Assembly (NCBI GenBank): GCA_902619745.1
Contig: CACNFL010000013.1
Span: 1 to 36,138, forward strand
Direction of reading: 5' to 3'
Source: an uncultured Pelagibacteraceae bacterium
Lineage (GTDB): Bacteria > Pseudomonadota > Alphaproteobacteria > Pelagibacterales > Pelagibacteraceae
Length of the DNA stretch: 36,138 nt
Every line of letters starts with the position of its first letter. Position 1 is the stretch's first letter. This document shows positions 30,853 through 36,138 of the stretch, one piece after another. Under the pieces are notes generated by a model. That model searched no databases and was not told the DNA's origin. It saw nothing but the letters and a program-made list of their open reading frames with translations. Position numbers and translations under genes: made by a program.

Positions 30853-30882
30853 GACAAACTAAACGAAAATTAGTTTTTTGTC
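30853..30882. promoter_or_regulatory. imperfect dyad upstream of the aminotransferase-glcDEF operon
   Basis: GACAAACTAA and TTAGTTTTTTGTC are complementary arms (one with three extra bases) around a seven-base centre. They lie in the 102-base gap between the LldD-type gene and the aminotransferase gene, 20 bases upstream of the latter's start. It could be an operator for the glycolate operon or a weak terminator hairpin for the gene before it. No T run follows. Confidence 0.4.
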
Positions 30883-30934
30883 TATTTAGTTAAAAAGTTT
30901 AATTTATCAAATAAATGCTTAAAATTCTTATATT

Positions 30935-32086
30935 TTAGTCTCTATAGATTATTTTTGACGCATCAAGATCTTTAACTGACTTACAACCCATTAAAATCAT
31001 ATTTCTTCTAATTTCTTTTTGCATATTTTCTAAAAGTCTCTCGACACCTTTTTGTCCTCCTGCGCCTAAACTAAAAAGAAATGCTTTTCCAAAACTGCAA
31101 GCTGTTGCTCCAGCAGCTAAAGCTTTAAGCACATGTGTTCCTCTTCTTACACCACCATCAAGAATAATTTCTAATTTATCACCAACTGCATCTGAAATTG
31201 CTTTAACTTGATCAAATGGAGATCTTGATCCATCAAGTTGTCTTCCTCCATGATTTGAAATCATGATTGCTGTACAACCAATATCTATTGCTCTTTTAGC
31301 ATCTTCTACTGACATTACGCCTTTTAATGCCATAGGCTTATTCCATTTTTTAATACAGTATTCTGCATCTTTCCAATTCATCGCTGGATCATATTGTTCA
31401 TTAATATAATCCATAACCGATTTTGCAATATTAGTGCCTTTATCAGTTTTATTTTTTATATTTGCTAATTCAAATTTTTTATTAGTAAAGTATTTGAAAA
31501 CCCATCCAGGTCTCATTGCAAAACTCAATAAACTATCCAAATTAAATTTAGGCGGTGTAGTAAAACCTGTTCTATGATCTCTTTCTCGGTTTCCAGCAAC
31601 TAGCGTATCTACAGTAATGCACATTCCATCAAAATTTGCTCTACTGCATCTTTCGATTAAATCATCAGTAATTGATTTATCTTTGTGAATATAAAGTTGA
31701 AAAAGTTTTGGCCCACTAGAAACATTAGCAACCTCTTCAATTGAAAAAGATGCCATTGTGGACATGCTATAAATTGTATCAAACTTCTCTGCAGCTCTTG
31801 CGGAAGCTTTATCACCCTCAGGGTCATACAAACTCTGCATTGCTGTAGGAGATAAAAATAACGGCATACTGATTTTTCTACCAAAAACAGTGGTAGATAA
31901 ATCTGGCTCGCCAACACTATTAAGAATATTAGGAACTAAATCACAATCATTAAAAGCATCTGTATTTCTATTTAAAGTGACTTCGTCATCTGCTCCACCA
32001 TCAATATAATGAAAAATAGGAGCGGGTAATTTCTTTTTTGCTAATTTTCTAAAATCTTCAAAATTATAACAGTCATTGATATTCAT
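30935..32086 (-). CDS. lldD: FMN-dependent alpha-hydroxyacid dehydrogenase (LldD type)
   Basis: L-2-hydroxyacid dehydrogenase/oxidase of 383 residues, most like L-lactate dehydrogenase LldD. It has FHYIDGGADDEVTLNRN near the N-terminus, the FMN-binding FLSPTAM and LYIHKD regions, the catalytic histidine and arginine in ISNHGGRQLDGSR, and the phosphate-binding DGGVRRGTHVLKALAAGA. It oxidises L-lactate or a related hydroxyacid and passes electrons to quinone or cytochrome c. It begins 12 bases after the PagL-like gene and precedes the glycolate operon. An L-glycolate/mandelate-type specificity is an alternative. Confidence 0.88.
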   Translation of the reverse strand: MNINDCYNFEDFRKLAKKKLPAPIFHYIDGGADDEVTLNRNTDAFNDCDLVPNILNSVGEPDLSTTVFGRKISMPLFLSPTAMQSLYDPEGDKASARAAEKFDTIYSMSTMASFSIEEVANVSSGPKLFQLYIHKDKSITDDLIERCSRANFDGMCITVDTLVAGNRERDHRTGFTTPPKFNLDSLLSFAMRPGWVFKYFTNKKFELANIKNKTDKGTNIAKSVMDYINEQYDPAMNWKDAEYCIKKWNKPMALKGVMSVEDAKRAIDIGCTAIMISNHGGRQLDGSRSPFDQVKAISDAVGDKLEIILDGGVRRGTHVLKALAAGATACSFGKAFLFSLGAGGQKGVERLLENMQKEIRRNMILMGCKSVKDLDASKIIYRD

Positions 32087-32098
32087 GATGTGTCTTTA

Positions 32099-32614
32099 TT
32101 AAAAGCTTTTAAAGAAATTAAACATATAACTATTTGCCCCAGGATTTTTATCTCCTAGACTTGCATTAGATATATGATTGTAGGAAAAACCTAATTCACT
32201 TGTTTTTGACAGATCAAGTGAAATTTGTAACTCACTTTTAAATTCAATTAAATGGCCTAAGTCTTTACCATCTCCCTCATGATATATTCCTGGTGTAAAG
32301 CTGGGAGTTAAATTTAATGCCCCTAATTTGTATTGAGCTTGAACACCTGTATAAATATATCCTGCATTATCAGCTGTAATTAAAAATCCAGTTATAGGAG
32401 AAAGATTTCCTAAAAAAGTATCTCTATTTAAATTTTCATTCTGATGTTGAAAACCAATTAAAGTTGATTTTTTTCCATCATCACTAAAATCAAACATTCC
32501 TGTGTAAACACTAAATTCTGTATTTTGATCTTTTAAAACTTTTTCCTCTGCAATTGAAGAAAATGCGAATGTAATCATTAACAGACTTATTAAAAATTTT
32601 TTTAATTTCATCAC
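32099..32614 (-). CDS. pagL: PagL-like lipid A 3-O-deacylase (acyloxyacyl hydrolase)
   Basis: A 171-residue outer-membrane beta-barrel protein. A Sec signal peptide (MMKLKKFLISLLMITFAFSS, cleavage after IA) precedes alternating hydrophobic beta-strands and a terminal phenylalanine. The C-terminal motif YNHISNASLGDKNPGANSYM is the PagL signature: His147 and Ser149 match the catalytic pair of Pseudomonas PagL. The third catalytic residue there is a glutamate, and the corresponding position here appears to be Asn161, which I infer from spacing only. The enzyme would remove the 3-O-acyl chain of lipid A, altering the cell surface. It lies 8 bases after ccmH, an unexpected place. Confidence 0.82.
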   Translation of the reverse strand: MMKLKKFLISLLMITFAFSSIAEEKVLKDQNTEFSVYTGMFDFSDDGKKSTLIGFQHQNENLNRDTFLGNLSPITGFLITADNAGYIYTGVQAQYKLGALNLTPSFTPGIYHEGDGKDLGHLIEFKSELQISLDLSKTSELGFSYNHISNASLGDKNPGANSYMFNFFKSF

Positions 32615-32622
32615 TAATTAAT

Positions 32623-32985
32623 TTATTTTTTAACTATAAAGCTTTTATAGATTATTGCACCTCCGATTAAAAATATCAATATCGGCAATAACCAAAGAAT
32701 ATATGTATTTTTATTTAAACCAGGATCGTAAAGTATCCATTCTCCATATTTACTTTTAAAATATTCATAAATTTGATCTTCAGAAAGACCTTCTTGAAGC
32801 TTTTTATCAACTACAATCTTTAAACTGTTTGCAAATTCAGAGTCTGAATCGTAGACCGATTGACCTTGACATATAAGACATCGTAAATTTTTAGTTATTT
32901 TATTTCTTTTGTCGTTTTCCTCAGCATTAACACTACTTAAAGGGAACAATATTATAACAATTAAAAAAAATTTTAGAAATTTCAT
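32623..32985 (-). CDS. ccmH: cytochrome c maturation protein CcmH (CycL-like)
   Basis: CcmH reduces apocytochrome c cysteines before haem attachment in the periplasm. The 120-residue protein has a signal peptide, the redox motif LRCLICQGQSVYDSDS (LRCxxC), the family segment YGEWILYDPGLNKNTYILWL and a C-terminal membrane anchor. It lacks the TPR domain of long CcmH forms, which would be CcmI; no ccmI is present in this window. It overlaps ccmG by 4 bases. Confidence 0.96.
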   Translation of the reverse strand: MKFLKFFLIVIILFPLSSVNAEENDKRNKITKNLRCLICQGQSVYDSDSEFANSLKIVVDKKLQEGLSEDQIYEYFKSKYGEWILYDPGLNKNTYILWLLPILIFLIGGAIIYKSFIVKK

Positions 32986-33500
32986 TTTATCAATAAATTA
33001 ATTTCATCAACTAATTCTTGGTTAAGAGGTCCAATATATTTTTTAATAATTTCATTATTATAAATTAAAAATGATTCAGGAACCCCATATGCTCCCCACT
33101 CAATTGCAATTATACCATCTAAATCAATAAAGATTTCTTTATAAGGGTTTCCTAGTTCTTTTAAAAAATTTTCCGCATTTTTTAAATTATCTTTATAATT
33201 CATCCCAATAATATTTAATTTTTTCTCTAAATTTAAATTGATCAAAAAAGGATGCTCTTGTCGACATGGTACACACCAGGATGACCAAATATTTAATAAA
33301 TAAAACTTATCTAACTCAAAGATACTTGATGATTTTACATTTTCTCCAGAAAAAAATTCTTTAGAATTAAACACTGGTATCTCTTTTTTAGTATTAACAT
33401 CTGGAATATATATTTTTGAATCTTCTAGACCTTTGTAAAAAATAAAAAATATTATTCCAAAAATAATAATAACTGAAAAAGGTAATATTTTATTTTTCAT
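32982..33500 (-). CDS. ccmG: thiol:disulfide interchange protein CcmG (DsbE)
   Basis: Membrane-anchored periplasmic thioredoxin of cytochrome c maturation, 172 residues. One N-terminal helix is followed by a thioredoxin fold with the active site WCVPCRQEHP and the cis-proline region GAYGVPESF. It keeps CcmH reduced, receiving electrons from CcdA or DsbD. The gene overlaps both neighbours by 4 bases. Confidence 0.96.
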   Translation of the reverse strand: MKNKILPFSVIIIFGIIFFIFYKGLEDSKIYIPDVNTKKEIPVFNSKEFFSGENVKSSSIFELDKFYLLNIWSSWCVPCRQEHPFLINLNLEKKLNIIGMNYKDNLKNAENFLKELGNPYKEIFIDLDGIIAIEWGAYGVPESFLIYNNEIIKKYIGPLNQELVDEINLLIK

Positions 33501-35371
33501 GATCTTTTTTGTAAAAAGCTAACAATGCCCCCAAAAGATATTAGAATTACTGACAACCAGATCCATAGCATAAATGGTTTAACTTGGTATCTCACGTTGA
33601 AAAAATCTTGATTTTGAACCAGATTAATTACAATAAATTTATCTGACATAAGTGTTGTTTTAATATCAGCTTCACTTGTGGCAATGACAGGTTGATTATA
33701 AATTCTCAGCTCTGGCGAAAATCTATCCTCTTCACCATTTAAATTACTTATAGAAAAATTCGCAATAATAGCATTATAATTTTTTTCTTTTTTCTGATCA
33801 ACACTTTCAAAAACTATCTTAGTTTTCGAATTTTCAAAAGTTTCACCGACCTTAAGATTTGTTATAATTTCGCTTGCAAATAAATTATTAAATAAAATAC
33901 TTAGAATTAATAAACTAAATCCAAAATGAGCAATATTTTGTGAAATATTTTTATATTTTTTTACAAAAAAATCTCTCAACGTCATAAAGAATAAATAAAG
34001 CGCACTCGATATCAAAATTGTATTTATTAAAATATTTTGATTAAAATTTTTTAATACTAAAAATGCTAATAAAATTGAGATAATCAAAAAAGAAATTAAA
34101 TAAATTTTATCATCTAGTTGAGATTTGATCCATTTTAATTTTGGACCTATCGCCATCATAAGTAAAAATGGAATTAAAAATGGAATTATCAATTTATGAT
34201 AAAATGGTGGCCCAACGGATATTTTTTGAGAAGAAATTACATCTAAAAAAATTGGATAAACAGTACCTATTAATACAACTGATAAAAAATACATCATGAA
34301 CCAGTTATTAATTAATATTGAAGTTTCTTTGCTCAACCAAAAAAAACTATAAGATTTGCTGTCATTATCTTTATGAAAAAAGAAAAAAATTAAAATAGAT
34401 AAAAAAATCAAAATGAATAGAAAAACAAGAATAAATAAACCTCTTTCGGGATCATTAGCAAATGTATGAACTGAATTTAATATTCCTGATCTTACTAAAA
34501 ATGTTCCACACATGCTCAATGTAAATGTTGTAATAGAAAGAATTATTACCCATGAAGTTAAAATAAATTTTTTTTCTAATACTAAAATACAATGCAAAAG
34601 AGTGGTTAATGCAAGCCACGGCATTAGAGAAACATTCTCAACTGGATCCCAAAACCAAAAACCTCCCCAGCCCAATTCGTAATAAGCCCAAATTGATCCA
34701 AGCAGTATTCCCAAAGTCAAAAATATCCATGAAATTAAGATCCAATTTTTTATATGGGATGCCCAACTAGGAGAAATAATTTTTAAACTTGTTGCTGCCA
34801 AAACAGATGAAAAAATAATTGAAGAACCAACATAGCCTAAATATAAAACAGGTGGATGAATTGCTAAAGCAGGGTCTTGTAAAATTGGGTTTAATCCAAG
34901 ACCTTCAGTAGGTATTGGAAAAATATAATTAAATGGATTTGATGTTTTAATTAAAAATAAAAAGAAACCAACAATTATTATTTGTTGAAAAACTAAAGTT
35001 AAAATTTTGTATTTTACTGGTTGATTTTTAGTTCTTACTAAAAATAAGAAAATAAATAACGTTAAAACAAGTAACCATAATAATAAACTACCTTCATGAT
35101 TTCCCCAAGTTCCACTTATTTTATAAAATAATGGTTTGGTAGTGTGAGAATTATTAAATACTGTTTCATTACTAAAATCCGAAATAACAAAAGAAAAAAT
35201 CAAACACAAAAAACTAATGACAACAAAAAATAATTGTAAAAATGTAAATGATAATATTTTGGTATCTAAAATGTTTGGGTTATTAAAATTTTTATATGAA
35301 AAATAAAATAATGATAATCCAATAATTAATCCTATTACTAATGAATAATATCCAATAAGATTATATATCAA
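33497..35371 (-). CDS. ccmF: haem lyase subunit CcmF
   Basis: Large integral membrane protein of the haem lyase complex, 624 residues with about 15 hydrophobic segments. It carries the periplasmic tryptophan-rich WWD-type motif ELGWGGFWFWDPVENVS and conserved histidine-containing loops such as HTTKPLFYKISGTWGNHEGS and PALAIHPPVLYLGYVG. It transfers haem from CcmE to apocytochrome c. It overlaps ccmG by 4 bases and follows ccmE by one base. The length is slightly below the usual 640-660 residues, with no missing core. Confidence 0.97.
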   Translation of the reverse strand: MIYNLIGYYSLVIGLIIGLSLFYFSYKNFNNPNILDTKILSFTFLQLFFVVISFLCLIFSFVISDFSNETVFNNSHTTKPLFYKISGTWGNHEGSLLLWLLVLTLFIFLFLVRTKNQPVKYKILTLVFQQIIIVGFFLFLIKTSNPFNYIFPIPTEGLGLNPILQDPALAIHPPVLYLGYVGSSIIFSSVLAATSLKIISPSWASHIKNWILISWIFLTLGILLGSIWAYYELGWGGFWFWDPVENVSLMPWLALTTLLHCILVLEKKFILTSWVIILSITTFTLSMCGTFLVRSGILNSVHTFANDPERGLFILVFLFILIFLSILIFFFFHKDNDSKSYSFFWLSKETSILINNWFMMYFLSVVLIGTVYPIFLDVISSQKISVGPPFYHKLIIPFLIPFLLMMAIGPKLKWIKSQLDDKIYLISFLIISILLAFLVLKNFNQNILINTILISSALYLFFMTLRDFFVKKYKNISQNIAHFGFSLLILSILFNNLFASEIITNLKVGETFENSKTKIVFESVDQKKEKNYNAIIANFSISNLNGEEDRFSPELRIYNQPVIATSEADIKTTLMSDKFIVINLVQNQDFFNVRYQVKPFMLWIWLSVILISFGGIVSFLQKRS

Positions 35372-35372
35372 T

Positions 35373-35792
35373 TTATTTTTCTCCTAATGCTTCTTTTACT
35401 TCGGGTGGCATATAATTTTCATCGTGCTTAGCTAAAATTTTTGTTGCAGAGAAAAAGTTTCTATCTTTCAAAAAACCTTCTGCAACAACCCCTTTTCCTT
35501 CAGCAAATAAATTTGGTACTGCTCCTGAGTAACTAACATTTATTTCATTTTTAAAGTCTGTAATTATAAAATTAACTTCATTTGAACTTATGGAAATAGA
35601 GTTTTTTTTAACCATTCCTCCAACTCTTATTTTGCTTTTATCTATTTCAGAAAGTGATTTTATCTCGGAAGGAGATTGAAAATATACAACATTTTCCTCT
35701 AATGATTTTAAAATCAAAAATGTTGTTAGAATTAAAGTGATTAAGACTATTACTACAAACACAAATCTTAATTTAACTTTTCGACCATACAT
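35373..35792 (-). CDS. ccmE: haem chaperone CcmE
   Basis: Periplasmic haem chaperone, 139 residues. One N-terminal membrane helix is followed by a small beta-barrel. The haem-binding histidine sits in [12 protein letters not shown], the HxxxY motif, and the start [14 protein letters not shown] is typical. It receives haem from CcmC and hands it to CcmF. It lies 10 bases after ccmD and one base before ccmF. Confidence 0.97.
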   Translation of the reverse strand: MYGRKVKLRFVFVVIVLITLILTTFLILKSLEENVVYFQSPSEIKSLSEIDKSKIRVGGMVKKNSISISSNEVNFIITDFKNEINVSYSGAVPNLFAEGKGVVAEGFLKDRNFFSATKILAKHDENYMPPEVKEALGEK

Positions 35793-35802
35793 GGTTTAAA
35801 AG

Positions 35803-36030
35803 TTAATTATTTGTTACGTTTGCTAAAATTTCTTTATTTATTCTTTGTGATTTTGCAGAATTAGCTTGCTCAGTAGTAAGTGATCCAAATTTAGCAACAA
35901 ATTTGTTTTGTTCTTTAACAAATTGCATTTTAGTTACCAAATATAAACCTAGGAAACTTAATAAGGTAAAGCTAAAAGCAAATAACACGTACACCGCATA
36001 TCCATTCATAAAAAGTAGTTCATTTATCAT
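35803..36030 (-). CDS. ccmD: haem exporter protein CcmD
   Basis: Small single-helix protein, 75 residues, that helps release holo-CcmE from CcmABC. The characteristic start MNGYAVYVLFAFSFTLLSF lies 7 codons inside the frame; I keep the upstream ATG because it overlaps the ccmC stop as ATGA, which implies coupling. The tail (QFVKEQNKFVAKFG onward) is hydrophilic and longer than in the shortest CcmD proteins. Identification rests on the motif and gene order. Confidence 0.88.
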   Translation of the reverse strand: MINELLFMNGYAVYVLFAFSFTLLSFLGLYLVTKMQFVKEQNKFVAKFGSLTTEQANSAKSQRINKEILANVTNN

Positions 36031-36138
36031 AATCTATCTAAGCCTTTATTCTTAATTTTTATCAGTTCTGTATTATATTTCATTAAGAAAATTAACAATG
36101 AAAAAAGAGCAAATGCCGCAGTCATTATCAATAACGGG
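36027..36138 (-). CDS. ccmC: haem transporter CcmC, C-terminal end only
   Basis: The last 36 codons of a frame that enters from the right edge and stops with TGA at 36029-36027, overlapping ccmD as ATGA. The visible part has one hydrophobic helix (PLLIMTAAFALFSLLIFLMK) and a basic tail ending KGLDRL. The assignment to CcmC rests on position before ccmD, ccmE and ccmF and on the final-helix look, not on a diagnostic motif. Confidence 0.75.
   Translation of the reverse strand, partial: PLLIMTAAFALFSLLIFLMKYNTELIKIKNKGLDRL

Noticed and set aside
1..36138. Mobile elements, CRISPR arrays, tRNA or rRNA genes
   Set aside because: No transposase or integrase frames, no regularly spaced repeats, and no cloverleaf with a T-loop or rRNA-like block was seen by reading both strands.

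Overview
The window reads as chromosome of a streamlined marine alphaproteobacterium of the SAR11 group (Candidatus Pelagibacter, Pelagibacterales). The basis is very A+T-rich DNA with A/T-ending codons, genes packed with 0-20 base gaps or 1-20 base overlaps, several TRAP and ABC solute uptake systems, a structured leader RNA in front of ffh of the kind described for Ca. Pelagibacter ubique, and alphaproteobacterial ffh-rpsP, dapF/ftsY and ccm clusters. No insertion sequence, prophage, CRISPR array, tRNA or rRNA gene was seen. No stretch above about 160 bases lacks a gene.

Layout. (1) 1-3550: rpsP (cut by the window edge) and ffh on the minus strand, a 107-base structured leader upstream of ffh, then the divergent pair dapF-ftsY. 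(2) 3543-11335, minus strand: a TakP-like TRAP transporter (binding protein, an enlarged small permease, and a large permease with a ~330-residue soluble coiled-coil tail), followed by an MFS permease, an alpha/beta hydrolase and a secreted protein of unknown function. (3) 11159-15834, minus strand: a second TRAP transporter of ordinary size, an amidase-signature hydrolase and a 58-residue membrane protein. (4) 15970-23764: a polyol/sugar-type ABC importer (binding protein, two permeases, two different ATPases) behind a zinc alcohol dehydrogenase, divergent from a GAF/Fis-type regulator that lacks the AAA+ domain. (5) 23771-32086, minus strand: a glycolate/2-hydroxyacid module with an LldD-type FMN enzyme, a class I aminotransferase, glcD-glcE-glcF, a D-2-hydroxyacid dehydrogenase and a GarR/3-hydroxyisobutyrate dehydrogenase-type reductase. 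(6) 32099-36138, minus strand: cytochrome c maturation genes ccmC(partial)-D-E-F-G-H followed by a PagL-like outer membrane lipid A deacylase.

How it works together. Regions 2-4 are nutrient capture. Each of the three binding-protein genes is followed by a strong hairpin before its permease genes, which should make binding protein far more abundant than permease. Imported carboxylates, amides or polyols would feed the dehydrogenases and the glycolate/glyoxylate/glycine module. The Ccm genes supply c-type cytochromes for respiration of the electrons released.

The points most worth a second look are the TRAP permease fusion, the predicted one-good-site/one-degenerate-site ABC ATPase pair, a conserved inverted repeat in both TRAP binding-protein leaders, the ffh leader RNA, and the AAA-less regulator with its divergent operator candidate.
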